Source: Phycisphaerales bacterium (GTDB taxonomy: Bacteria; Planctomycetota; Phycisphaerae; Phycisphaerales; UBA1924). From it: a DNA stretch of 64,000 nucleotides. The notes under the pieces are model-generated. The model was not told the origin of the DNA and did not search any database. It saw nothing but the letters and a program-made list of their open reading frames with translations. Below, piece after piece: positions 7,772 to 16,980 of the stretch; the stretch's first letter is position 1, and the number at the start of each line of letters is the position of its first letter. The stretch lies in assembly GCA_029213305.1 (NCBI GenBank), contig JARGPA010000015.1, positions 1 through 64,000 of the forward strand, given 5' to 3'. A program made the position numbers and the translations under genes.

Positions 7772-9337
7772 ATGATGAAACACTACTTATCACACAAATC
7801 CTGTACAACAGGCAATCCGTTTTTTATTCTCATTCTTGTCATTCTGGGACTGATGCTCACAGGTTGTTCAACGAGCAGCACATTTACCCCAACTGGAAAT
7901 CCACTCTTGGATCTTCGAAACCCAGAATTGCTTGAGCGAGATCGGATCGCAGCTGCTGAGCTTGCATGGGGTGAGGTTGAATCAGGTGTCCGCGTTCGTG
8001 AACGAACTCGAAAAGCATTGAAGAACCTCGCATGGTCAGACTCAACAACTCCCAACTTACGGATCGCAGCATTATCACTCCTGATGTCTGATGAGTCCGA
8101 AGAAGGGAGTCAAGATTCACGCGATATGGCTCGCTTGTTGTTGCCTACTGAACGATCTCCCGATGCAGTTCGGGTTCTTGCAGATCGTGCAGTTAAAAAT
8201 GGTTGGGATGAACTCGTCCCTGCGTTGGTCCGCAGTTACGCAAGAGTAAGTCCAAACGTGCCTGATGTCGATCGAGATGAACGAAAAGCATTAGAGTCAC
8301 TTCGTCCTGGTATGGAAATCGAGCGAATCGTATTCGAAGTATTCTTGCGCCCAACTGTTGGTACAGAAGATGTTCGAGAACAAGCAGTACTTCGGTTGAG
8401 CCAAAGAACACGCGATGATGCATGGGGACTACTTGCTCGATTAGATCAAAGCGGCGACCTTCGTCGTCAATTTATCCAATCAAGTCTCAATACAGATGTT
8501 GAAGAGGAATCCCGAGTACTCGTGGGTGATCTACGAGCAGCAATGAATGAGCTTGGGGTGCTTCCAAACTCAGCACTCGAAATCCAATGGTTGAGTAACC
8601 TTCGTAGACACACTGATTCACGCAACCAACGACTCAATGAAATATGGTGGAATCAAGTTTCACAAGTGATTTCAAGACTAAACAGCAATCAACGCGAGGG
8701 AGTTACACTCAGACATCTCGAGGCAATTCGATGGGCAGACGTGAATCGCCCTGCATGGCTCAGCCTTGATCGTGATTCACTCTATGGCGTAGTCTCAGAA
8801 CGAATGAGCACACGAGTTCATCACAAACGCAAACATCAAAAAGGCGAACCTCGTCGAATGGAGCGTGTCAATGATTGGAAAAATGAACTTCAATGGGTAG
8901 ATCTGTTAACAATATTAGTTGTTGATGATTCACTCAAAAATCCAGTTGTAGTTGACCAAATTTTTAGACAACGAACACTCGACAAAAAAGATACATCCAC
9001 AGAATACGGCGGAGTAATCGAAGTAGATGGAGATACTGGTTTCCGTGCGGTGCTGTATCGTCCGCGTTCGAGAGATCGGATAGATGACAAGCGATTTGTT
9101 GCTTCAGGTGACATGTTCCTATTCTCTGATCGATCACTTACTCATTACCATTTCCATGTGAACAACAGGAACAACACTCAGTATGCCGGGCCTTCAGCTG
9201 CGGATTTGTTCCATACAAATCAAGCAGGACGTACGAGTTTGGTTTTCACATCATTGGGTAAACACGAGTTGAATGTAGACTTGTATCAACCTAATGGAGT
9301 TGTAGTTGATCTTGGACAACTGGTTGAACCTGAGTAA
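7772..9337 (+). CDS. Planctomycete lipoprotein of unknown function
   Basis: A 521-residue protein with a lipoprotein signal peptide: a basic N-terminus, a hydrophobic stretch (residues 17-29) and the lipobox LTGC (lipidated Cys32). The mature N-terminal half (about 50-360) is helical and Leu/Arg-rich and resembles HEAT-like repeats. The C-terminal part (about 395-521) looks like a beta-domain with a conspicuous His/Asn-rich segment (LTHYHFHVNNRNNTQYAG). No catalytic motif was identified. It is probably an envelope scaffold or sensor facing the periplasm (inference). A TAGAGAGAC box (7745-7753) lies 19 bases upstream of the start. Confidence 0.75.
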   Translation: MMKHYLSHKSCTTGNPFFILILVILGLMLTGCSTSSTFTPTGNPLLDLRNPELLERDRIAAAELAWGEVESGVRVRERTRKALKNLAWSDSTTPNLRIAALSLLMSDESEEGSQDSRDMARLLLPTERSPDAVRVLADRAVKNGWDELVPALVRSYARVSPNVPDVDRDERKALESLRPGMEIERIVFEVFLRPTVGTEDVREQAVLRLSQRTRDDAWGLLARLDQSGDLRRQFIQSSLNTDVEEESRVLVGDLRAAMNELGVLPNSALEIQWLSNLRRHTDSRNQRLNEIWWNQVSQVISRLNSNQREGVTLRHLEAIRWADVNRPAWLSLDRDSLYGVVSERMSTRVHHKRKHQKGEPRRMERVNDWKNELQWVDLLTILVVDDSLKNPVVVDQIFRQRTLDKKDTSTEYGGVIEVDGDTGFRAVLYRPRSRDRIDDKRFVASGDMFLFSDRSLTHYHFHVNNRNNTQYAGPSAADLFHTNQAGRTSLVFTSLGKHELNVDLYQPNGVVVDLGQLVEPE

Positions 9338-9489
9338 ATTGAACTTGTCAATTCATGCTTTGGGTGTCTGAATCTTCGCAATTAAGCTGACGATTTTCAG
9401 AATCTTTTTTCACAAACATGCCCTATCGAGTTTAAACTGTGGTTGCGTAAAAATCGCCCCTAGTGTTGCTGGAAGCCGGTTTTGGTGTG

Positions 9490-10713
9490 ATGCTACACTC
9501 GTTTGTGAAACTATCTGAAACAGAACAACGAGTTGCCGATGTGATCGCTCAGCGATCTTCTTTTCTTCTTGAAGATTTGAGATTACATGTTGGGATTCCA
9601 ACAGGTGGAAACAACCAACCAGCGATCGAAGAGACTCGTGAACGGTTCGGTATACGCTTGCAAGAACTTGGTGCCAAAACACATTTAATTCAACCTGATT
9701 CTAAACCTGAGTGGTTACTCGGAGGCGAATCTGGTGCGTATATGCCTCCAACTGCTGTGTGTGAGCGACTCAATGGTGCATCAAATGGACGAGTGATGAT
9801 CGCAGGTCATCTAGATACAGTTCACGATCCAAATGGGGACTTCCTTGATCTCAACATTGCTCCAGGAGGTAAAACGGCAATCGGTCCTGGATGTGTTGAC
9901 ATGAAAGGTGGTCTGGTAATCGCAGTTGCGGCGCTCGAAGCATTAGAAGAATGTGGAGTACCTGCAAACTGGACATTCACCTTGAATGGTGATGAAGAAA
10001 CCGGAACATATCACTCTGAAAATGCATTACGCGAACAAGCAAAGTTACACGATTTTGGGCTTGCACTTGAACCAGCACTACCCGGAGGTGAACTCGCGAT
10101 TGAACGCATGGGCTCAGGCCAGTTCATGATCGAAACAATAGGAAAGAGTGCTCATGTCGGACGAGCATTCACAGAAGGTCGATCTGCGGTTATAGAGCTC
10201 GCACGATGTATTTTGGAATCCTCAAAGTTCCCAGAACCTGATCGTGGGAAGATCTTGAATATCGGACCACTGAAGGGTGGGGTTGCGACGAACGCAGTCC
10301 CGGATTCTGCAGCTGCGTGGGGGAATGTCCGCTTTGCAGACAACTCAATTGCCGATGAGTTAGCAGTGCAACTTGATGCTTTACAAACTGATCAGGGCGA
10401 AATCCCAGGAGTAATCGTTCGACGAAGTTTTAATCGTCCTGCGAAACCGTTGATTCCAGAAGTTGAAGCATTGGGATTGCGTGCACGATCTGTTGCAGAA
10501 GCATTGGGACAAAAACTACCCTTTGCATCGACAGGTGGAGTTTGCGACGGCAATGTATTGCAAAGCGCAGGACTCCCAACAATTGACACCCTCGGAGTCC
10601 GAGGCGGCGGGTTACATACACCCGATGAATGGATTGATTTGACAAGTCTTGTTGAACGCTGTCAGTTACTTGCGATTTTGGTTGCAAGATTGTCTGCAGG
10701 CGGTTCCGAGTAG
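9490..10713 (+). CDS. M20 zinc peptidase / N-acyl-amino-acid deacylase
   Basis: Dinuclear zinc hydrolase of the M20 family, closest in style to glutamate carboxypeptidase (CPG2). The ligand set is complete: AGHLDTVHD (His, Asp), the bridging Asp in GPGCVDMKGG, the catalytic Glu pair in NGDEETGT, Glu in ALEP and the final His in GGGLHTPDEW. The lid domain lies between residues about 190 and 310. A GTG at 9463 would extend the frame by nine residues; the ATG at 9490 is preferred, though no ribosome site marks either. It ends 30 bases before the class III aminotransferase of an AST-like cluster. It may therefore deacylate N-succinylglutamate in place of AstE (inference). Confidence 0.88.
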   Translation: MLHSFVKLSETEQRVADVIAQRSSFLLEDLRLHVGIPTGGNNQPAIEETRERFGIRLQELGAKTHLIQPDSKPEWLLGGESGAYMPPTAVCERLNGASNGRVMIAGHLDTVHDPNGDFLDLNIAPGGKTAIGPGCVDMKGGLVIAVAALEALEECGVPANWTFTLNGDEETGTYHSENALREQAKLHDFGLALEPALPGGELAIERMGSGQFMIETIGKSAHVGRAFTEGRSAVIELARCILESSKFPEPDRGKILNIGPLKGGVATNAVPDSAAAWGNVRFADNSIADELAVQLDALQTDQGEIPGVIVRRSFNRPAKPLIPEVEALGLRARSVAEALGQKLPFASTGGVCDGNVLQSAGLPTIDTLGVRGGGLHTPDEWIDLTSLVERCQLLAILVARLSAGGSE

Positions 10714-10743
10714 ATTCGTAGTTTTAAATGACAGGAGTTGAAC

Positions 10744-12189
10744 ATGACATCAATAACAAGTACCGGTACCGTTGGAAACGAGCTTCTACACGATGAGAAG
10801 ATTCATTCTGCATTCAACTCGATTGTAGAACAAGTCGCTGCTTACTCAGCACAGATTACAGATACTCGACCTGCAAATCTTGATATTGCAGATGATTTCA
10901 AAGCAATGCTCTTTGAAGCAGGAAAAATCAAAGGGCGCCCTTTGATGTACCCAAGCATCTCGTCAGGAGTTGGCAATGGAGCACTCTGCGAAATGGCAGA
11001 TGGTTCCGTGAAGTGGGACATGCTCACTGGTATTGGTGTTCACTTTCTAGGACACTCAAACCCCAAAGTAATCAAAGCTCAACTCGACGCAGCACTTCTT
11101 GATACAACCAAGCACGGAAACCTTCAAACATCGTTTGATGCAGTAACCTTCGGACAACGGCTTGTTAAGCATGCATCTAAGTCATCAAAATTAGCTCATG
11201 CTTTTATTACAACTTCAGGCGCGATGGCAAACGAGAGTGCGATTAAAGTGTGTTACCAGAAGCATGCTCCTGCAAGTAGAGTCCTTGCATTCGAGAACTG
11301 TTTCATGGGCCGAAGTGTTACCATGGCACAAATCGGAGATAGTGCAGGCGGCCGACAAGGCGTACCACTTTCAACTCTCGTAGATTATGTCCCATTCTGG
11401 AACAAGGATCGTGCAGATGCAATGGGTGGAGCAACGAAGTTTATTGATTACACAATCAAGAGACTCGAACGCTACAACACTCGATACGCTGGGCAAATCT
11501 CCACTTTCATCTTTGAGCTTGTTCAAGGAGAAGGTGGATTCAATGTTTCAAACCCAGACTATCTGAAAGCTTTAATGGAGTTCTGTAGAGCAAACCGTAT
11601 CGCGGTTTGGGCCGACGAAATTCAATCCTTCGGCCGAACAGAACAAATGTTTGCATACGAATACTACGGCCTCGGCGAATACATCGATGTCTTGACAGTT
11701 GGCAAAATGACACAAGCTTGTGCAACCATGTTTACTGAGGAATACAATCCGAAACCGGGCCTACTCTCAGGGACTTTCACTGGTGCGACTGTTGATTTTA
11801 CAGTTGGGAATGTATTACTTGATGAACTAGCTTCAGAAGGGAACTACGGCCCTGAAGGCAAGTTCGCACAACATCAACGCGAGTTCAGAAAACAAGTTGA
11901 TGCATTAGTCGCGAAACATCCAGATTGGTTCCCAGAAACAGAAGGCATTGATGGATTCGCAGGCGGCGTCGGCGGCATGATGCGATTCACTCCATTTGGC
12001 GGAAACAAAGCAAAGATAGGAAAGATCTGTCGAACTGCTTATGACGAAGGCGTGATTTGTTTCTATTGCGGCCATGGACCATTCCATGTGCGTATGTTAC
12101 CGCCATTGCCTGTGATGAAGATGGAAGATTGGCCTCGTGTGTTCGAATGTCTTGAACGAGCAATGGCGAAAGTCGCATCGGGGAGCTAA
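10744..12189 (+). CDS. Class III aminotransferase (AstC-like role)
   Basis: PLP-dependent aminotransferase of fold type I, 481 residues. The cofactor lysine is Lys321 in TVGKMTQA, preceded by the PLP-ring Asp in VWADEIQSFGRT. The motif GAMANESAIKVCYQKH matches the phosphate-binding loop. ATG 10744 is chosen over the TTG at 10738 because AGGAG (10733-10737) is correctly spaced for it. It lies 2 bases upstream of astA and upstream of astD, which points to succinylornithine 2-oxoglutarate transamination giving succinylglutamate semialdehyde (inference from context). The sequence resembles lysine-epsilon or ornithine-type class III enzymes more than canonical AstC/ArgD, so the substrate is not certain. 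Confidence 0.87.
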   Translation: MTSITSTGTVGNELLHDEKIHSAFNSIVEQVAAYSAQITDTRPANLDIADDFKAMLFEAGKIKGRPLMYPSISSGVGNGALCEMADGSVKWDMLTGIGVHFLGHSNPKVIKAQLDAALLDTTKHGNLQTSFDAVTFGQRLVKHASKSSKLAHAFITTSGAMANESAIKVCYQKHAPASRVLAFENCFMGRSVTMAQIGDSAGGRQGVPLSTLVDYVPFWNKDRADAMGGATKFIDYTIKRLERYNTRYAGQISTFIFELVQGEGGFNVSNPDYLKALMEFCRANRIAVWADEIQSFGRTEQMFAYEYYGLGEYIDVLTVGKMTQACATMFTEEYNPKPGLLSGTFTGATVDFTVGNVLLDELASEGNYGPEGKFAQHQREFRKQVDALVAKHPDWFPETEGIDGFAGGVGGMMRFTPFGGNKAKIGKICRTAYDEGVICFYCGHGPFHVRMLPPLPVMKMEDWPRVFECLERAMAKVASGS

Positions 12190-12191
12190 AT

Positions 12192-13418
12192 ATGCCTAAA
12201 AGCGCACCTATGTATGTCATCCGGCGAGCGATGGCGAGCGATCTTCCGACACTTCATAAGTTGTCGAAGATGGTTCATTTCATCAACTTGCCACCAGACC
12301 AGGAAATCATCTCTGGTAAAATTCGCAACTCTCGCAAGAGCTTTACGCGTGCAGCTCGTGATGCGAAATCCGTTCACAAACCCAAAGCTACCGCTGCTTC
12401 TGGTGGGCTATCAGAGAAGACTGCACTTGCGGATATTTTCATGTTTGTCCTAGAAGAGATGAATACTGAAGGTTGTATTGGTACAAGCCAACTCGTATCT
12501 CAGATGGGTGGAGTTGGGCATCCTAACGTTTGTTTCAAACTGGAACAACGGGAGAAATATACCAACGATTTGAAGTTTGGAACGAAACATACCGTTGCTC
12601 GTGTTCATCTTGATGAAAGCGGACCAACTGAGCTGGGCGGATTAATCTTGCAGCCTTCATTCCGCGGACACAAGATGAAACTTGGCCGCTTTGTCGCACT
12701 TGTTCGTTTTCATTTCCTTGCACTACATCGAAAAATGTTCAGACCAACAATTCTTGCAGAACTGATGGCTCCGATCTCGAGTGATGGAACTTCTCTTGTG
12801 TGGGACACTCTAGGACGAAGATTTATTCCTTTGAGCTATGAAGAAGCAGATCGGTTCTGTCAGTATTCTCGCGAGTTTATGACTGAACTATTACCTGAGG
12901 GTGATATCCATTTATCGTTGCTACCCCCTCAAGCAAGAGCACAGATCGGTGAGGTTGGTCCCGAAACACTCCCTGCGAGGAGGATGCTCGAGAGGCTGGG
13001 ATTTGAATACAACGGATTCGTTGATCCATTTGATGGTGGCCCGTATGTCACTGCAAATACTGATGAAATTCAAATTGTAAAAGACACCTTCAAAGCAAAC
13101 ATTGGAGCAACAATCCATCACGATCAAACTGATCAAGTTGGAATCGTTTCTGTATTAAATAACGAAGGTGATTTTCGCGCGATACAAACTGCGTTCCAAG
13201 TAGATCGTTCAGGAAAACTACGTCTTACATCAGAAGCAGTAGTTGCGTTACATGCAGAAGTCGGCGCAGAAGCAGGATGCACTCCAATGCGTGTCCCGAT
13301 CGAACCAGGACGAGGTAGCAAACGTACCAAATCTGTGACTAAAAAAACATCATCAAAGAAGAAGACATCCAAAAAAACCTCAAAGAAGAAAACTGCTCGC
13401 CGCAGTGCTTCTTCGTGA
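12192..13418 (+). CDS. astA: Arginine/ornithine N-succinyltransferase
   Basis: Transfers succinyl from succinyl-CoA to the alpha-amino group of arginine or ornithine, the first step of the AST pathway. The GNAT-like AstA fold is clear: the N-terminal YVIRRAMASDLPTLHKLSK, the central FVALVRFHFLALHRKMF and AELMAP, and the C-terminal signature ARRMLERLGFEYNGF followed by DPFDGGPYV. The enzyme core (about 345 residues) matches family length. An unusual lysine-rich tail follows (about 373-408), with the repeat KKTSKKTSKK, similar to the tail of Top6B. It sits 2 bases after the aminotransferase stop. Because no astB is present, ornithine rather than arginine may be the true substrate (inference). 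Confidence 0.92.
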   Translation: MPKSAPMYVIRRAMASDLPTLHKLSKMVHFINLPPDQEIISGKIRNSRKSFTRAARDAKSVHKPKATAASGGLSEKTALADIFMFVLEEMNTEGCIGTSQLVSQMGGVGHPNVCFKLEQREKYTNDLKFGTKHTVARVHLDESGPTELGGLILQPSFRGHKMKLGRFVALVRFHFLALHRKMFRPTILAELMAPISSDGTSLVWDTLGRRFIPLSYEEADRFCQYSREFMTELLPEGDIHLSLLPPQARAQIGEVGPETLPARRMLERLGFEYNGFVDPFDGGPYVTANTDEIQIVKDTFKANIGATIHHDQTDQVGIVSVLNNEGDFRAIQTAFQVDRSGKLRLTSEAVVALHAEVGAEAGCTPMRVPIEPGRGSKRTKSVTKKTSSKKKTSKKTSKKKTARRSASS

Positions 13419-13461
13419 TAGAGATAGTTTTACATATATTAAAACATGAAGGTGGTGCCCG

Positions 13462-15012
13462 ATGAGTACATCATTGAACCATGAACTCGTACCTGTTGCT
13501 CGAAACTTGATCAATGGGCAGTGGATTGATATTCCAGGCAATCAAATCGTTTCAACAATGCCCGCTGACCCCGATACGGTAGTATGGCAAGGCACAACTC
13601 TACCGACTCAAATGAGTGAAGCAATTCAATCCGCTCGATCTGCATCATCGAAATGGGCATCTTGGCCGATCGCAAACCGCATCAAGGTTCTCCGTCGTTT
13701 CCAAGAAATTGCAAAGTCACGTTCCGAACAACTCGGGGATCTTGTATCTGACGAAACCGGAAAAGCGCTTTGGGAATCACGAGCTGAAGCAGGATTGATC
13801 GCTGCAAAAGTTGACATCACACTCGAAGAAGGAGAGTACACCGGACGCCATCGAGTAACACCATTTTCGTTTGCGCTCAATGAAACAAAAGAAGCACATT
13901 GTCTCTTCAAACCTCATGGAATATTAGCTGTTGTTGGGCCATTCAATTTTCCTGCACATCTTCCCAACGGACATATTCTTCCCGCGTTACTCACAGGAAA
14001 CACAATTGTTTTCAAACCTTCTGACAAAGCACCCGCAGTGGGGCAGTTCCTCTGCGAAATGTACCAAGAAGCACTCGAAGCCGAAGGGGCGCCCACAGGT
14101 GTTCTCAATATGGTCCATGGTCAGGTGAAAGAATCAGTAGAGCTTTGTTCAAGTGAGGAAGTAGATGGAGTTCTGTTCACAGGTTCGTGGGCTGCTGGCC
14201 GATCGATTTTAGAAGCAAACCTTGATCAACCAGGCAAAATCATCGCACTTGAAATGGGTGGGAACAACCCGGCGATTATTATGCCTGATGCAGATCTACA
14301 TCAAGCAATTGTTGAAGTAACCCGATGCGCTTTCAATACAACCGGTCAAAGATGCACAAGCACCCGAAGATTGATTGTACATAAAGATGTAGCAGATAGA
14401 GTTGTACCAGCATTATTGAAAGCAGCTTCAAACTTAATAATCGGAGAACCTCGATCCACGGATCCTGTCTTTATGGGGCCGATCATTTCTGAAGACGCCA
14501 TGAACTCTGTTCTCTCGTTCCAGTCAAAGCTTCAAGCAACCGGCGGAAGAATCTTGATGGAATCTACACAGATTCCCGATCTCAAAGGCTGGTACATCAC
14601 TCCAGGTATTGTTGAAGTTGATCGTTTCACGATAGATACTGATGACTGTGGTTGTGACGAAGAAGTCTTCGGACCATTACTCAGGATTAGTATCGTGGAT
14701 TCGTTTGAAGACGCGATCACACAAGCAAACGCAACCCGATATGGTTTAAGCGCAGCAATCTTTACTCAAGATAGTGCTTTGAAAGATCGTTTTGTTCTTG
14801 AATGTCGTGCTGGGTGCCTCAACATCAACTGTGGAACTGCAGGAGCAAGTTCCAAACTCCCATTCGGCGGCCTAGGTCAATCAGGAAATCATCGTCCAGC
14901 AGGAGCATTCGCACTTGATTACACAGCTTACCCAGTTGCAAGCATGGTCGAAAACGGGAATGCTTGTATGATCCCAAGTGGGATGCGCATGGAAAAAAGC
15001 TGGATCGAATAA
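13462..15012 (+). CDS. astD: Succinylglutamate semialdehyde dehydrogenase
   Basis: NAD(P)-dependent aldehyde dehydrogenase of 516 residues that oxidises N-succinylglutamate 5-semialdehyde. The catalytic Glu lies in ALEMGGNNPAII and the nucleophilic Cys in NTTGQRCTSTRR. The cofactor loop VVGPFNFPAHLPNGHI and the end motif KLPFGGLGQSGNHRPAG are characteristic of AstD within the ALDH superfamily. It follows astA after 43 bases. That gap holds an AT-rich inverted repeat (13427-13445, GTTTTA / TAAAAC) that could be an operator or a weak internal promoter. It is the last gene of the succinyltransferase cluster. Confidence 0.93.
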   Translation: MSTSLNHELVPVARNLINGQWIDIPGNQIVSTMPADPDTVVWQGTTLPTQMSEAIQSARSASSKWASWPIANRIKVLRRFQEIAKSRSEQLGDLVSDETGKALWESRAEAGLIAAKVDITLEEGEYTGRHRVTPFSFALNETKEAHCLFKPHGILAVVGPFNFPAHLPNGHILPALLTGNTIVFKPSDKAPAVGQFLCEMYQEALEAEGAPTGVLNMVHGQVKESVELCSSEEVDGVLFTGSWAAGRSILEANLDQPGKIIALEMGGNNPAIIMPDADLHQAIVEVTRCAFNTTGQRCTSTRRLIVHKDVADRVVPALLKAASNLIIGEPRSTDPVFMGPIISEDAMNSVLSFQSKLQATGGRILMESTQIPDLKGWYITPGIVEVDRFTIDTDDCGCDEEVFGPLLRISIVDSFEDAITQANATRYGLSAAIFTQDSALKDRFVLECRAGCLNINCGTAGASSKLPFGGLGQSGNHRPAGAFALDYTAYPVASMVENGNACMIPSGMRMEKSWIE

Positions 15013-15031
15013 CTGAATATACTCTTAACGA

Positions 15032-15844
15032 TTAACCTTGCTGTTGACGAAGGTTTAAAATGAGCTCAACTTGCCCAATCGGTTGCTTAAGTTCATGTGC
15101 AATTTCAATATTGGTCATGCCAGAATCCGCAAGACTTAATACTCTAGACTTGAACTGTGTGGTAGGATCAACAAGCGGTTCATCTTGCTTTGGAGGTTCT
15201 GGAGCAGAAGCAGGTTCAATGCGACCTGCAACTCTAGATTGACGCTCTTGATAATCTTGTTCGAGTCGAGCACGATCAAGAAGAGTTGGATCAATCGTTC
15301 TCGAAGCAGGAACCGTCGTTGGAGAATCGGTTGCATTATCGAACTCTGGTTCGACAAATGGTGCAGGCTTAGTTCCTGCGATTGAACGATTCAATACATT
15401 GAGTTTCCGGTCTGCTTCTTCGATTAGCAGTTCCAAACGGGCTGCTTTGTTATCAAGAATTGCACCGAGTCGGCGCGCCATTTCCTCAGCGTCAACCATT
15501 GCTTTGGTTGAAGGCGTAATCGAAGATTGAGCTTGAGCGTGGATGTCAGCAATTCGACTTGAAGGGGAACCCTGAGTATTCATTCTGCGGCGATTCGCTT
15601 GAGTATTCTTACGAAGCACCCTCATAAGCAGGATGACCATCAGAAAAACGCCCGCAAAGAGAAGTACATTGGGCAAAAGTGACTCAGAAGCAGATAAACG
15701 ATCCAATAAACGATCAAATGCGACTGGTTCTTTCGTTTGAATCCCAGCTTGTGAATCCTCTTGCGATAACGAGGCGGATTCTTGGTCAGAATCGAGCTGG
15801 GAAGCGTTCGTTTTAGATTGTGGCTCTGTTGGTCCGAGTTGCAC
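15032..15844 (-). CDS. Single-pass membrane protein, DUF6115-like C-terminus
   Basis: A 270-residue protein: a Gln/Ser-rich N-terminus (1-55), one membrane helix (about 58-78, LLPNVLLFAGVFLMVILLM), a coiled-coil-like segment (about 120-155) and a C-terminal helix-turn-helix-like module (about 235-270: LADSGMTNIEIAHELKQ then VELILNL). That last module resembles DUF6115 proteins, which are small membrane-tethered proteins often near motility or envelope genes. The start is GTG, supported by AGGAG five bases upstream. It is convergent with astD and divergent from tilS. Function is unknown. Confidence 0.65.
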   Translation of the reverse strand: MQLGPTEPQSKTNASQLDSDQESASLSQEDSQAGIQTKEPVAFDRLLDRLSASESLLPNVLLFAGVFLMVILLMRVLRKNTQANRRRMNTQGSPSSRIADIHAQAQSSITPSTKAMVDAEEMARRLGAILDNKAARLELLIEEADRKLNVLNRSIAGTKPAPFVEPEFDNATDSPTTVPASRTIDPTLLDRARLEQDYQERQSRVAGRIEPASAPEPPKQDEPLVDPTTQFKSRVLSLADSGMTNIEIAHELKQPIGQVELILNLRQQQG

Positions 15845-15905
15845 CGTTTACTCCTGATTTGTCTGACGGTTCGACTGAACGATTGTATCACAGTATCATC
15901 TCAGC

Positions 15906-16979
15906 GTGTGTGATGTACCACAACCAATCTACGAAGATGGATTCCAAGGGACGATTTCTAAGAATCATCCCTTCTCGGCGCGGATCCTGCGCCGTTGGAG
16001 AGCTCTCACAGGAGGTAAATCTGTCCGTGATGAGGATCGTAGAACCTTGATTGCTTGTTCTGGGGGCGCTGATTCAATCGCACTCGCTGCAGTTCTTGCA
16101 TCTGTTCGTCCACGCCCAATCATCGGGCATGTTCTCCATGATATCCGGAATGATGGATCAGCAGAGCTAGATCGGGATGTTGCAAAGAAACTTGCAGACA
16201 TAATGGGGTGCAGTTTCTTAGAGTTAAATGTAAAAGTGAAAGAACAATCTGGGAATCTTGAAAACAACGCACGATCCGCTCGATATCAAGCATTGTGCAA
16301 AATGGCCGACGAATCTGGTTTGAACTTTATTGTGTCTGGACATCATGCAGATGATCAACTTGAAACTGTGTTGATGCGCTTGATTCGAGGGACAAGTGTT
16401 CGCGGTTTAGGAGGCGTACATCCTTCGAGACCGATTGGAAACCAAACCTTGATCCGTCCGATGCTTGATACCACGAGAGAAGAGATTGAATCTTTCTGCG
16501 TAGAGCACTCTCTTCAATGGAGAGAAGATGCAACGAATAAAGATATTGGATATCTCAGAAACCGACTCAGACATGAAGTGATTCCAGTTCTGCAATCAAT
16601 TGAACCACACATTGCGTCGAAAGCCGCAAAGTTAAGCGCATCGAGTCAATCAATAAGTATTGCGTTTACGAAACTCGTTGAAGATCTTTTCGATCTTCAT
16701 AACAAAACGATTGAATCAGAGTGGTGTTGGAATCGAAAGAGTTTACGAACTCAACCAGATGCAGTGCTTGTCGAGTTGGTTTTTTACTTTGCACGCAGAG
16801 TTCTTGAATCAAAGGGTATCGATACAATCAATCAGCGTTCGATTGATATGTTTGTCCAAGGCGTGAAATCTGATGTTACAGAGCCGCGATCGTATCGAGT
16901 TGGACCTATGGTTATATTGGTTCGAGCAAATTCAGTACAGATGATAAATCCATCATCACATGGTAATCAGGAGTTGTGA
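15906..16979 (+). CDS. tilS: tRNA(Ile)-lysidine synthase
   Basis: Adds lysine to C34 of the AUA-reading tRNA-Ile, making lysidine. The ATP-pyrophosphatase loop SGGADS (about residue 51) is intact, and VSGHHADDQLETVLMRLIRG and YLRNRLRHEVIPVL are strong TilS signatures. At 357 residues it has the catalytic and helical linker domains but little of the C-terminal TilS domain, so it is a short form. The start is a GTG without a clear ribosome site; the N-terminal 45 residues before the PP-loop are poorly conserved, so the start is uncertain. The stop lies 1 base before the next gene, implying cotranscription. Confidence 0.93.
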   Translation: MCDVPQPIYEDGFQGTISKNHPFSARILRRWRALTGGKSVRDEDRRTLIACSGGADSIALAAVLASVRPRPIIGHVLHDIRNDGSAELDRDVAKKLADIMGCSFLELNVKVKEQSGNLENNARSARYQALCKMADESGLNFIVSGHHADDQLETVLMRLIRGTSVRGLGGVHPSRPIGNQTLIRPMLDTTREEIESFCVEHSLQWREDATNKDIGYLRNRLRHEVIPVLQSIEPHIASKAAKLSASSQSISIAFTKLVEDLFDLHNKTIESEWCWNRKSLRTQPDAVLVELVFYFARRVLESKGIDTINQRSIDMFVQGVKSDVTEPRSYRVGPMVILVRANSVQMINPSSHGNQEL

Positions 16980-16980
16980 A

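Noticed and set aside
9338-9420. A possible terminator after the lipoprotein gene ending in TTTTTT near 9405-9410
   Set aside because: The preceding bases form only very short, imperfect stems, so the T-run alone was not taken as a terminator.
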